Part shown: positions 16,780 through 25,160 of the stretch, one piece after another
Numbering within the stretch: the stretch's first letter is position 1
Layout of the letters: every line of letters begins with the position of its first letter
Origin: Leptobacterium flavescens
Lineage (GTDB): Bacteria; Bacteroidota; Bacteroidia; Flavobacteriales; Flavobacteriaceae
DNA: 64,000 nucleotides
Direction: 5' to 3'
NCBI RefSeq assembly: GCF_010671605.1
Contig: NZ_JAABOO010000003.1
Coordinates: forward strand, 685,993 to 749,992
The notes under the pieces: model-generated
Told to the model about the DNA's origin: nothing
Databases searched by the model: none
Seen by the model: the letters and a program-made list of their open reading frames with translations, nothing else
Translations under genes and position numbers: made by a program

Positions 16780-18144
16780 ATGTGCCATACGATGATCCGG
16801 AAATACAATGTGGCGGGACCCAGATATACGAGTTACCCGACGGTCCCCTATTGGGACAATGCTGCGTTCTCTCTTAAAAAATGGAAGGAAAACCTGAAAA
16901 GAAGTTTTGAAGAGAGTAATGAAAAAGAAGGGATCAGCCTGTATATACACCTTCCTTTTTGCGAGAGTATGTGTACTTTTTGCGGGTGTAATAAACGGAT
17001 CACCAAGCGCCATGATGTAGAAGATCCCTATATAACTTCTGTCATTAAGGAATGGCTGATGTATTGCGATCTTTTCGGTCGGCGCCCTCTTATCAGAGAG
17101 TTGCATCTCGGAGGAGGTACACCCACTTTTTTCAGTCCGGAGAATCTCGAAAAACTTATCCGGGGGATCCTCAGAAAATCCAATGTAGCCCCGGATGCGG
17201 AATTCAGTTTTGAAGGACACCCCAACAATACTACAAAAGAGCATTTAAAAGCCCTGTATAACCTTGGATTCAGAAGAGTAAGCTATGGAGTACAGGACTA
17301 CGATAAAAAGGTACAGACCGCTATTAACAGGGTACAGCCTTTTGAAAATGTAAAAAGAGCTACCGAAGAAGCACGCGAAATAGGCTATACTTCGATAGGC
17401 CATGATATTATTTTCGGACTTCCTTTCCAGACAGAAGAAGCGGTAACAGATACCATCCTCAAAACAAAGGAACTGATGCCGGACCGATTGGCGTTCTACA
17501 GTTATGCCCATGTGCCCTGGATTAAAGGTAACGGACAACGGGGCTTTAAGGACGAAGACCTTCCCGGACCGGAACAAAAGAGAAATCAATATGAGAACGG
17601 AAAAAAACTATTGGCAGAGGTAGGTTATGCCGAGATCGGGATGGATCATTTTGCTCTGAAAACCGATTCTCTCCACAAAGCAATGACAAACGGAACCCTG
17701 CACCGTAATTTTATGGGTTATACTACTTCCGGGAGCCAGTTAATGATAGGACTGGGAGTTTCTTCAATCGGGGACAGCTGGTATGCTTTCGGGCAGAATG
17801 TAAAAAGCCTGGAAGAGTATCATCACCTGGTAAAGAACAACATTTTTCCTATTTACCGCGGACATGTCCTTAGTGAAGAGGATTGTATCATCAGAAAACA
17901 TATTCTCAACCTTATGTGCCGTTTCAGGACTTCCTGGAGTGAAGACGAATTGTATTTCCCTCAGATAAAAGATATCCTTGTAAAGCTGCAGGAAATGGAA
18001 ACGGACGGCCTGATAGAGATCGATACCAATGAAATACGCATAAGCGAAAAGGGAAGACCTTTTGTTCGGAATGTTTGTATGGCTTTCGATATGCTTCTGC
18101 AAAGAAACAAACCCGAGACACAGTTGTTTTCTATGACGGTTTGA
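16780..18144 (+). CDS. hemN: Oxygen-independent coproporphyrinogen III oxidase
   Basis: 454 residues from ATG 16780; the frame is open back to ATG 16762, but that lies next to the -7 element, and family members begin close to IRKYNVAGPRYTSYPTVPYW. Radical SAM motif CESMCTFCGC (CxxxCxxC) follows LYIHLPF, with the extra cysteine typical of HemN. Other HemN marks: LHLGGGTPTFF, RVSYGVQDYDKKVQTAINRVQP, GHDIIFGLPFQT, and GIGMDHFALKTDSL-like text (EIGMDHFALKTD). It converts coproporphyrinogen III to protoporphyrinogen IX without oxygen, in the cytoplasm. The FNR-like site upstream and the nearby cbb3 oxidase genes support induction at low oxygen, when haem is needed for respiration. Confidence 0.93.
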   Translation: MCHTMIRKYNVAGPRYTSYPTVPYWDNAAFSLKKWKENLKRSFEESNEKEGISLYIHLPFCESMCTFCGCNKRITKRHDVEDPYITSVIKEWLMYCDLFGRRPLIRELHLGGGTPTFFSPENLEKLIRGILRKSNVAPDAEFSFEGHPNNTTKEHLKALYNLGFRRVSYGVQDYDKKVQTAINRVQPFENVKRATEEAREIGYTSIGHDIIFGLPFQTEEAVTDTILKTKELMPDRLAFYSYAHVPWIKGNGQRGFKDEDLPGPEQKRNQYENGKKLLAEVGYAEIGMDHFALKTDSLHKAMTNGTLHRNFMGYTTSGSQLMIGLGVSSIGDSWYAFGQNVKSLEEYHHLVKNNIFPIYRGHVLSEEDCIIRKHILNLMCRFRTSWSEDELYFPQIKDILVKLQEMETDGLIEIDTNEIRISEKGRPFVRNVCMAFDMLLQRNKPETQLFSMTV

Positions 18145-18155
18145 GAGTTAAGGAC

Positions 18156-18181
18156 AAAAAGAGAGTTTAGGCTCTCTTTTT
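18156..18181. terminator. Bidirectional terminator between hemN and thioredoxin gene
   Basis: AAAAAGAGAG (18156-18165), loop TTTAGG, CTCTCTTTTT (18172-18181). A and T tracts on both sides; it overlaps the thioredoxin stop codon on the minus strand. Confidence 0.85.
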
Positions 18182-18476
18182 AATTTGACTTTATCGCATC
18201 TACGATCTGATCTTTAGGTAATACTCCCGACTGTCTCCACAGCTGTTGCTTATTCTTAAAAAGGATCATGGTAGGCACTCCTCTTACCTGGAATTGTGCG
18301 GCCAGAGGCTGATTTTTATCTACATCTATCTTTACGATCTTCACAGCTTCTCCCAATTCTTTCTTTACATCTTTAAGGATAGGAGCCAACATTTTACAAG
18401 GTCCGCACCAATCTGCAAAGAAATCGACAAGAACGGGAACTTCAGAATCTATAATATCACTAAAACTGGCTTTCAT
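18180..18476 (-). CDS. Thioredoxin
   Basis: 98 residues from ATG 18476 (MKASFSDIIDSEVPVLVDFFADWCGPCKML). Active site WCGPC, cis-proline loop RGVPTMILF, and the full length of a cytoplasmic thioredoxin with no signal peptide. An open frame extends back to 18593 but that part overlaps the safE-like gene and does not look like thioredoxin, so the internal start is chosen. It reduces disulfides in the cytoplasm. The gene lies 49 bases downstream of the safE-like gene on the same strand and may be co-transcribed. Confidence 0.9.
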   Translation of the reverse strand: MKASFSDIIDSEVPVLVDFFADWCGPCKMLAPILKDVKKELGEAVKIVKIDVDKNQPLAAQFQVRGVPTMILFKNKQQLWRQSGVLPKDQIVDAIKSN

Positions 18477-18525
18477 TTCTGCTTTTTTAAGGTTTTGTAT
18501 ATTATTGAGTCGGATAAGAAAGGAA

Positions 18526-19227
18526 TTAATGACATTCCATTGTAGAGGAAACCATTTCGGTAACAGGTTTGGGAGAAACATAGGGAATCCCAAGCCCCAT
18601 TCCGCGAAGAATAAAAAGAAGGCCGATGATTACTACAAATACCGGAACAGCTTTGCGTATACGTTGCTTTACTGTTGAGGTCAGGAAATTACCGAGATAT
18701 ACGGCCGTTGTCATTAATGGGATGGTCCCCAGGCCGAAAAAGAGCATATAAAGGCTTCCTTCCAGGGCAGTACCAAAGGAAATTGCTCCGAAAACTGCCA
18801 TATAAACCAAACCACAAGGTAAAAAACCGTTAAGGAAACCAATGGTAAGGAGTACATCCGGGCTCTTTTTTTTCAGTTCTTTCCCAAGAGCGCTTTTTAC
18901 TTTGGAAATTAGCTTGTACAGTGGTCTGGAAATACTGTATTTACCAAAAGAATTATAAGGAAGAATTACAGCCAGGATCATAAGAGCTCCCACAAAGATC
19001 GATAGCTGCTGCTGCATTCCAAAAAGGTTAAAACTCTTTCCCAACAGGCCGAAAATAAGCCCCATGATACCATAGGCCAACAGACGACCCAGATGGTAAA
19101 GAGTGATCTGAGCAAATTTTTTCAGGCTGTTACTACGGTCTACGGGCAGCATAAACGCTATGGGGCCACACATGCCCACACAGTGAAAACTTCCTAATAG
19201 TCCCAGTATAAAAGCCGAATATATCAT
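18526..19227 (-). CDS. TauE/SafE (UreH-like) family membrane protein, cbb3 cluster
   Basis: 233 residues, about six TM helices. First helix has GLLGSFHCVGMCGPIAFML with the paired cysteines of the SafE/UreH_2 family, and a later helix has GFLNGFLPCGLVYMAVFGA, which resembles the DsbD-like conserved Pro-Cys. In Bacteroidota and Proteobacteria this family is regularly found after ccoGH, where a role in metal (copper) handling or cytochrome maturation is suspected but not settled. Start overlaps the stop of fixH by one base (TGATG), indicating coupling. Confidence 0.82.
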   Translation of the reverse strand: MIYSAFILGLLGSFHCVGMCGPIAFMLPVDRSNSLKKFAQITLYHLGRLLAYGIMGLIFGLLGKSFNLFGMQQQLSIFVGALMILAVILPYNSFGKYSISRPLYKLISKVKSALGKELKKKSPDVLLTIGFLNGFLPCGLVYMAVFGAISFGTALEGSLYMLFFGLGTIPLMTTAVYLGNFLTSTVKQRIRKAVPVFVVIIGLLFILRGMGLGIPYVSPKPVTEMVSSTMECH

Positions 19228-19673
19228 CAGTAAGTGATCTGATCTTTAAATAAATATGATTTTCCCTCGTATTGCCAGTCAACGGTAATGTTCCAGCGGC
19301 CACCCAACAAACGCTTATCAGGTATGAGCAAATATGTGTCGGATATCACTATTGGTAAGTTGAAATCCAACCGTTTATCAGATGGCCTGTATAGGAACAC
19401 TTTTCCTTCTATTTTGCCGGGGTCCAGAGAAGCAGGGAATTTCAGTAACCAACCTTCAGCCGTTTTTTCGCCCGAAATATTTTCTTCCAGATGAACGGCA
19501 TTCTGCTCCGCATCGATCTCTTTCTGAAAGCCCAGTTCCTTTTTGTAATACTCTTCAGATACCAGATCGTGATTGTATTGCTTATTGGTACTCATCGTAA
19601 TTACGAAATACATGATAAAGCCTATAAAAGCTGCAAAAACCAATACTATTCCTGTTCCCCAATTAATTTTCAT
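19227..19673 (-). CDS. ccoH: FixH/CcoH family protein, cbb3 oxidase assembly
   Basis: 148 residues: one N-terminal TM helix (WGTGIVLVFAAFIGFIMYFVITM) and a periplasmic beta-domain. NHDLVSEEYYKKELGFQKEIDAE (split in the middle) is the FixH hallmark: a conserved tyrosine pair and a helix after the membrane anchor. FixH/CcoH takes part in assembly or stabilisation of cbb3 oxidase. It is separated from ccoG by 460 bases of repeat-rich DNA, unlike the compact rest of the cluster. Confidence 0.85.
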   Translation of the reverse strand: MKINWGTGIVLVFAAFIGFIMYFVITMSTNKQYNHDLVSEEYYKKELGFQKEIDAEQNAVHLEENISGEKTAEGWLLKFPASLDPGKIEGKVFLYRPSDKRLDFNLPIVISDTYLLIPDKRLLGGRWNITVDWQYEGKSYLFKDQITY

Positions 19674-20133
19674 GATCTTTATTTTTTTTGCAATTCCTCC
19701 TTCGCTTTCGCTCTGGAGTACCGGGCTTTCGGTAGTCGCTTTTTGTTAAAAGAGCTCCGACAATACCTCAATCCCTATTGCGGGTTTAAATTATTTGGTA
19801 ATATTAAAAGATCGTTTTACAATGACCTTTTACTTAAACCAGTATCTACATTCTTTGACAACCCTTAAAGCTAAGCGCTAATATTTGCAAGCTTGTCATT
19901 AACGCTTAGCCATCAGGTTATCAACTAACATCTAAAAACATTCTATTAAGAACTTTCTTTATCTTTTAATAAATCCTCCCACTACTCATCCCTCATCCCG
20001 ATAGCAATCGGGGCTAAATTCCAAACTCCAAATTCCATCTCTTGACGAGCCTGTATCGAGCGTAGTCGAGATGCTCGAGATGACACTCCTCTCACTACTT
20101 ATATCTCACTACTCTATACTAAGTACTCAGTAC
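19674..20133. repeat. Repeat-rich gap between ccoG and fixH
   Basis: No gene in 460 bases. It contains the palindrome variant TCCCGATAGCAATCGGGG (19996-20013) and a repeat with GAGCCTGTATCGAGCGTAGT (20047-20066) followed by CGAGATGCTCGAGATGACA (20068-20086). These match the families at 3550, 12333, 13506 and 13562. The transcript from ccoS would have to cross this stretch to reach fixH, or fixH has another promoter; none is clear. Confidence 0.65.
19996..20013. repeat. 18-bp palindrome, diverged copy 3
   Basis: TCCCGATAGCAATCGGGG: two differences from the perfect copies at 3550 and 12333. Confidence 0.7.
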
Positions 20134-21555
20134 TTATTTATAACTCCTCGGTCCTAAAAAGGCAGTAGTAGTGGTCTCTATAAGTTTCTCTCCGCTGTAG
20201 ATCCCGATTTTCAACCGCACTTTATCATCTTTCAGGGCCGAACTGTTAATCTCTATAAACAAGGTCCCTTCAGCAAGCTCCCTTTCGGGTATATTGAGTG
20301 TTTTATGAGAAACTACTTCTATTTGTCCCTTATGGGACATCAGCTTAAACTGTACATCTTCAATGGCGTTATTGGTCTTATTTACCAGTTTATAGGTATA
20401 CACATTGCTGATGATATTCCCTTCCTTATGTTCGTACAACTGTCCGGGTAGCCTGAGGATATTGGCTTCCACATCATTTCTTAGGAATAACATACCTATA
20501 AAGACCGCTGTCAGGATCCCTAATACCACCGTATAACCTTTTAAACGGGCTGAGAACTGGAACTTCGCCTTTTTCTGAATATTATCTTCACTTGCATAGC
20601 GTATAAGTCCCTTGGGCAGGTTTACGCTTTCCATCATATGGTCGCAGGCATCGATACATGCGGTACAGTTCACACATTCCAGCTGAGTTCCGTTCCTGAT
20701 ATCTATTCCGGTAGGGCAGACATGCACACACTGAAAACAGTCTATACAATCTCCTTTTCCGCTGGCAACCCTGTCTTCATTCTTTTTAAACTTGGCGCGT
20801 CCCTTTTCTTTTTCACCTCTTTTGTGGTCATAGGCTACTACAATCGATTTATTATCGAGTAATACCCCCTGAAGACGTCCGTAAGGACAGGCTATAACAC
20901 ATACCTGTTCTCTGAACCAGGCAAAAATAAAGTAGAATACTGCCGTAAAGATCAGCAGGGAGACCAGGGTGGTCATGTGCATTGCCGGGCCATCCGTAAT
21001 ATATCTTATCAACCGGTCACTTCCGATGAGGTAAGCCAGGAAAATATTGGCTATCAGAAAGGAAATGATGGCGAAAATGGTCCATTTAAGAGCCCTTTTC
21101 CTTATTTTTTCTGCATTCCAGGCCTGTTTGTTCAGGCGTATCTGCTTCCCCCGGTCTCCGTCAATCCAGTATTCGATCCGCCGGAAAACCATTTCCATAA
21201 AAATGGTCTGAGGACATATCCACCCGCAGAAAATGCGGCCAAAAGCAACAGTAAAGAAGGTAACAAATACAACGCCTATGATCATCATGATCACAAACAG
21301 ATGAAAATCCTGTGGCCAGAAGGGAAAACCAAAAATATTAAACCGGCGTTCCAGAACATTGAACATCAGGAACTGATTGCCATCTATCTTGATAAAGGGC
21401 GCGGAAAACAAAAAGGCCAATAGTACATAACTTACCAGTTTTCTGTACTCGTAATAGGATCCCTTTGGTTTTTTAGGAAAGATCCAGGCTCTTTTCCCCT
21501 CTTCGGTGATGGTGCCTATAGAATCTCTGAATTTTTCGTTTTCCGGTGCTTGCAC
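20134..21555 (-). CDS. ccoG: Cytochrome c oxidase accessory protein CcoG (FixG/RdxA)
   Basis: 473 residues. Polytopic membrane ferredoxin: TM helices in the first 210 residues, FGRIFCGWICPQTIFMEMVFRR (the CGWxCPQ motif, quoted here in part), then CVIACPYGR, then two 4Fe-4S clusters, CIDCFQCVHVCPTGIDIR and CVNCTACIDACD. A C-terminal Ig-like domain follows a further TM helix. CcoG is a cupric reductase-type assembly factor for cbb3 oxidase copper delivery. It is 45 bases downstream of ccoP on the same strand, so in the ccoSNQPG operon. Confidence 0.93.
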   Translation of the reverse strand: MQAPENEKFRDSIGTITEEGKRAWIFPKKPKGSYYEYRKLVSYVLLAFLFSAPFIKIDGNQFLMFNVLERRFNIFGFPFWPQDFHLFVIMMIIGVVFVTFFTVAFGRIFCGWICPQTIFMEMVFRRIEYWIDGDRGKQIRLNKQAWNAEKIRKRALKWTIFAIISFLIANIFLAYLIGSDRLIRYITDGPAMHMTTLVSLLIFTAVFYFIFAWFREQVCVIACPYGRLQGVLLDNKSIVVAYDHKRGEKEKGRAKFKKNEDRVASGKGDCIDCFQCVHVCPTGIDIRNGTQLECVNCTACIDACDHMMESVNLPKGLIRYASEDNIQKKAKFQFSARLKGYTVVLGILTAVFIGMLFLRNDVEANILRLPGQLYEHKEGNIISNVYTYKLVNKTNNAIEDVQFKLMSHKGQIEVVSHKTLNIPERELAEGTLFIEINSSALKDDKVRLKIGIYSGEKLIETTTTAFLGPRSYK

Positions 21556-21600
21556 GGTTTTTTTAATTAATGATCACTATTATGGAGCTGATCAGGTTTT

Positions 21601-22497
21601 CTATTGTTTTGTTTCAGTATCCGGCTCTGTCCAGATATCTCCTTCCGGAGCCTTGGGCTCTGCAGGGGTTGTTCCCTGGAGTGTAAGGATATAACTGGCT
21701 ACCTGTGCCATTTCAACGGGCTTGAGGTCCTGTTTCCATGAGATCATCCCTTTTCCATCCCTACCTCCTTCAGAAATAGTTCGGAATACATTTTTTATTC
21801 CTCCGCCCAGGATCCAGTATTCATCGGTCAGGTTAGGTCCTATACCACCTCCGCCATCGGCTTTATGACAAGCAACACAGTTGTCCATAAAAACAGTCTT
21901 TCCCGCTTGCAGGTCGGAAGCATCGGTCAGAAGGGTTACCGTATTTACATCTACAAGATCTTTAGCAGTACGTTTGTATTCTTCAATGGCAGCACGAGCC
22001 TCCGCTACTTCAATTTCATATTCCTCTGCCTGATTTACCCCGTCAAAAATATGGTAACGGGCCATGTAGATCACTGCAAAAATGATGGTGGCATAGAAGC
22101 CGTATAACCACCAGGGCGGAAGGTCATTGTCCAGCTCCTTGATCCCGTCGTAATTATGATCGAGAATAATTTCGTGTTCTTCGGAAAGAGGCTTACTCCC
22201 CAGCATTTTCTTATAAAAACGCTTTAAGCCTCCAAACTGATTGGCTTTGCGTTCTGCTTCAGCCTCCATGTACTTTTCTTTGGCTTCGGCCTTAAGTGTC
22301 CTGACAAGGATACTTCTCAGGGCTTCCACACATATCTCGGTCGCCATAGAAAATAACAACACAATTCCGAGTATGGCCCAGATTACGGGATACTTTTCAA
22401 TGGCCATCTGATCGCCTGAATCGATGGTAAGCTCCATCAGCAGGAAGGAAAAGATCAGATATCCGATTATTCTTAAATAGGATGCTGTTGTTCTCAT
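21601..22497 (-). CDS. ccoP: cbb3 oxidase subunit III, CcoP, single c-type haem
   Basis: 298 residues. Two or three N-terminal TM helices, the CcoP N-terminal motif DHNYDGIKELDNDLPPWWLYGF (residues about 113-134, quoted in part), and one class I cytochrome c domain with CVACH at residues 207-211 and Met ligand region GMISWK. Proteobacterial CcoP carries two haems; only one CxxCH is present here, which is the usual Bacteroidota form. It passes electrons to the catalytic subunit. It overlaps ccoQ by 4 bases. Confidence 0.92.
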   Translation of the reverse strand: MRTTASYLRIIGYLIFSFLLMELTIDSGDQMAIEKYPVIWAILGIVLLFSMATEICVEALRSILVRTLKAEAKEKYMEAEAERKANQFGGLKRFYKKMLGSKPLSEEHEIILDHNYDGIKELDNDLPPWWLYGFYATIIFAVIYMARYHIFDGVNQAEEYEIEVAEARAAIEEYKRTAKDLVDVNTVTLLTDASDLQAGKTVFMDNCVACHKADGGGGIGPNLTDEYWILGGGIKNVFRTISEGGRDGKGMISWKQDLKPVEMAQVASYILTLQGTTPAEPKAPEGDIWTEPDTETKQ

Positions 22498-22685
22498 AAT
22501 GGCAGTTCGTTTTCGTTATTAGTATCTAAAGGTATTTGGCTTACTTCCTCTATATGCTCTTTTTTAGCGGTAAATACCCACCAGAACAGAGCGACAAAAA
22601 AGATAAAAAAGATCAGCAGTGAGATCATGGGATAGACCTCTATCCCGGTGATCGACTCCATATGGTTTTTTACGAATTTCAACAT
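22494..22685 (-). CDS. ccoQ: CcoQ-like small subunit
   Basis: 63 residues with one TM helix (PMISLLIFFIFFVALFWWVF) followed by a basic/acidic tail, as in the small CcoQ/FixQ subunit. Its position between ccoNO and ccoP and the 4-base overlap with ccoP decide the call. Role: stability of the oxidase complex. Confidence 0.8.
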   Translation of the reverse strand: MLKFVKNHMESITGIEVYPMISLLIFFIFFVALFWWVFTAKKEHIEEVSQIPLDTNNENELPL

Positions 22686-22690
22686 GACTA

Positions 22691-24892
22691 TTAGTTTTTA
22701 TTGGAGGTTAATTCGTTGGCATCTTTTATCTTGATATCAGTTCCCAATCGCTGCAGATAGGCAATCAACGCAACAATTTCCCTGTCTCTCATCTCAACAA
22801 ACTCTTCTCCGTTTTCCTGAGCGTATTTTTTATCTGCTTCATAGGTTTTAGCAAAATCCGGATCAGAATAAAGGTTCTTTTCTATTTGTGTTCCCTGTTC
22901 GGTCATCCATTCCTGAGCCCTGGCAATATCTTCATCCGTATAAGGAACCCCCAGTTTTACCATGGTTCTCATCTTGGCTTCCGTATCCGATTTGTCCAGC
23001 TCGTCCTTAATAAGCCATTTATAGGCAGGCATGATAGAACCGGCAGAAGTACTCTGAGGATCGTACATATGGTTCAGGTGCCAGTTATCGGAGTATTTTC
23101 CACCGATCCTCATCAGATCGGGCCCGGTACGTTTACTTCCCCAGAGGAACGGGTGATCGTAAACATACTCTCCTGCTTTGGAATACTCACCATAGCGCTC
23201 CACCTCACTTCTGAACGGACGTATCATCTGAGAGTGACAGGATACACAACTTTCTCTGATGTATATGTCCCTTCCTTCAAGCTCCAGTGGAGTATAGGGT
23301 TTTACACTGGTAATTGTCGGGATATTTGATTTGACCATAATGGTCGGAACGATCTGTACAACTCCCCCGATAAGGATAGCAATGGTAGCGAAGATGGTAA
23401 GTTTTACCGGCCTTCTCTCCAACCAGGTGTGGTATCCTTCTCCGGCAGTCCTTCTTTTGGTCACTTTTTGCAGTGCAGCAGCTTCAGCCAACTCATCGGT
23501 TACCTTGCTTCCGGATTTTATGGTCTTAACCATGTTGTACACCATGATAAACATACCAATGATAAACATAGTTCCTCCTATGGCACGCATCCAGTACATC
23601 GGGATGATCTGATTTACAGTTTCCAGGAAGTTCCCGTAAGTAAGTGTTCCGTCAGGGTTAAACTGCTTCCACATAGAAGCCTGAACAAAACCGGCTACAT
23701 ACATCGGAAGTGCATAGAGAATGATCCCCAGGGTACCTATCCAGAAGTGCGTATTTGCAAGTTTGGTAGACCATAGTTTGGTCTTAAATAAACGAGGTAC
23801 CAGCCAGTATGCCATTCCGAAGGTCAGGAAGCCGTTCCATGCAAGGGCACCTACGTGAACGTGGGCAATAACCCAGTCGCTAAAGTGAGCGATCGCATTT
23901 ACATTTTTAAGGGAAAGCATAGGACCTTCGAAGGTAGCCATCCCGTATCCGGTGATCGCAACCACCATAAATTTTAAAACAGGACTGGTTCTAACCTTGT
24001 CCCAGGCTCCTCTTAACGTTAGAAGTCCGTTAATCATTCCTCCCCATGAAGGAGCGATCAGCATTACCGAAAAAGCAACCCCCAGATTCTGTGCCCAATC
24101 GGGTAAAGCAGAATATAACAGGTGGTGAGGCCCAGCCCAGATATATATAAATATTAATGACCAAAAGTGTACAATAGACAGTCTATATGAATAAATAGGC
24201 CTGTTTGCCGCTTTGGGGACAAAGTAGTACATCAGCCCCAGAAACGGAGTGGTCAGGAAGAATGCTACCGCATTATGCCCGTACCACCATTGTACCAATG
24301 CGTCCTGCACCCCGGCATATACCGAATAACTCTTAAGAGCACTTACCGGAAGCTCCAGGCTGTTAAAAATATGGAGTACGGCAACGGTAACGAAGGTAGC
24401 GAGGTAGAACCAGATGGCAACGTATAAATGACGCTGTCTTCTTTTAAGGATAGTACCGATAAGGTTCCATCCGAAAGCTACCCAAACCAGAGCAATGGCT
24501 ATATCGAATGGCCATTCCAGTTCTGCGTATTCTTTGGAAGTAGTATAACCTAAAGGAAGTGTGATAGCGGCACCTACAATAATAAGCTGCCATCCCCAGA
24601 AGTTAATATTACTGAGGAGATCACTGAACATCCTTGCTTTGAGCAAGCGCTGGGTGGAGTAATAAACCCCTGCAAAAATTGCGTTCCCCACAAAGGCAAA
24701 GATCACCGCATTAGTGTGCAATGGCCGTAAACGACCAAAACTCAGCCACGAAATACCGTCGGTGAGGTTCGGAAAGAGGAACATAAATGCCAGGAGCAAC
24801 CCGACACTCATTCCTATTATGCCCCAGAACATAGTGGCATAGATAAACTTTTTTACGATCTTATTATCGTAATAAAACTGTTGTACTTCCAT
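22691..24892 (-). CDS. ccoNO: Fused cbb3 cytochrome c oxidase subunits I and II (CcoNO)
   Basis: 733 residues. Residues 1 to ~470 are the catalytic CcoN: twelve TM helices with haem and CuB histidine regions (RPLHTNAVIFAFVGN, WYGHNAVAFFLTTPFLG, GPHHLLYSALPDWAQ, HFSDWVIAHVHVGALAWNG). A linker follows, then CcoO (residues ~500-733) with a TM anchor, RESCVSCHSQ (haem c at 549-553), RIGGKYSDNWHLNHMYDP and SIMPAYKW with the methionine ligand. The fusion is common in Bacteroidota and separate in Proteobacteria. It reduces oxygen at very low concentration and pumps protons. Only 2 bases separate it from ccoS upstream. Confidence 0.95.
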   Translation of the reverse strand: MEVQQFYYDNKIVKKFIYATMFWGIIGMSVGLLLAFMFLFPNLTDGISWLSFGRLRPLHTNAVIFAFVGNAIFAGVYYSTQRLLKARMFSDLLSNINFWGWQLIIVGAAITLPLGYTTSKEYAELEWPFDIAIALVWVAFGWNLIGTILKRRQRHLYVAIWFYLATFVTVAVLHIFNSLELPVSALKSYSVYAGVQDALVQWWYGHNAVAFFLTTPFLGLMYYFVPKAANRPIYSYRLSIVHFWSLIFIYIWAGPHHLLYSALPDWAQNLGVAFSVMLIAPSWGGMINGLLTLRGAWDKVRTSPVLKFMVVAITGYGMATFEGPMLSLKNVNAIAHFSDWVIAHVHVGALAWNGFLTFGMAYWLVPRLFKTKLWSTKLANTHFWIGTLGIILYALPMYVAGFVQASMWKQFNPDGTLTYGNFLETVNQIIPMYWMRAIGGTMFIIGMFIMVYNMVKTIKSGSKVTDELAEAAALQKVTKRRTAGEGYHTWLERRPVKLTIFATIAILIGGVVQIVPTIMVKSNIPTITSVKPYTPLELEGRDIYIRESCVSCHSQMIRPFRSEVERYGEYSKAGEYVYDHPFLWGSKRTGPDLMRIGGKYSDNWHLNHMYDPQSTSAGSIMPAYKWLIKDELDKSDTEAKMRTMVKLGVPYTDEDIARAQEWMTEQGTQIEKNLYSDPDFAKTYEADKKYAQENGEEFVEMRDREIVALIAYLQRLGTDIKIKDANELTSNKN

Positions 24893-24894
24893 AA

Positions 24895-25089
24895 TTATGA
24901 TTGTTTTTCTTGACTAGCTTTAATAGTTTTATTTTCCTTATCCTTGACCAGTTCATCCTCGAACAGCATACGCACCGATGGCGTATATGCATCATCATAT
25001 TGCCCGCTCCTTACCGAAAAAATAAAGGCGGCAAAAAAAATGATGGCGACAATGACGCTAATGGTTAATAATACATAGATTACACTCAT
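24895..25089 (-). CDS. ccoS: cbb3 oxidase maturation protein CcoS
   Basis: 64 residues: one TM helix (SVIYVLLTISVIVAIIFFAAFIF) then SVRSGQYDDAYTPSVRMLFED, the CcoS motif (W/R-x-SGQ-DD-x-x-P-x-x-R-x-L-x-D). Needed for cofactor insertion into cbb3 oxidase. It is the first gene of the ccoS-NO-Q-P-G operon and carries the FNR-like promoter (25140-25151 and 25109-25116). Confidence 0.93.
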   Translation of the reverse strand: MSVIYVLLTISVIVAIIFFAAFIFSVRSGQYDDAYTPSVRMLFEDELVKDKENKTIKASQEKQS

Positions 25090-25108
25090 ACCTCTCTGTA
25101 ATACGGGT

Positions 25109-25116
25109 CAAAAGTA
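25109..25116 (-). promoter_or_regulatory. -7 element TACTTTTG of the ccoS operon
   Basis: Minus-strand TACTTTTG (25116 to 25109), identical to the one at hemN, 19 bases before the ccoS start. Confidence 0.65.
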
Positions 25117-25139
25117 CCCTTGGTTATTTTCTTAAAAAA

Positions 25140-25151
25140 TGACATTTATCA
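25140..25151. promoter_or_regulatory. FNR-like site of the ccoS operon
   Basis: Reads TGATAAATGTCA on the minus strand, identical to the site at 27591. Its upstream end is 35 bases from the first base of the -7 element. It lies only 9 bases past the ccoI stop codon. Confidence 0.75.
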
Positions 25152-25160
25152 GCTTTTGTG

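Noticed and set aside
18477-18593. N-terminal extension of the thioredoxin to 18593
   Set aside because: The extension overlaps the safE-like gene and has no thioredoxin or signal-peptide character.
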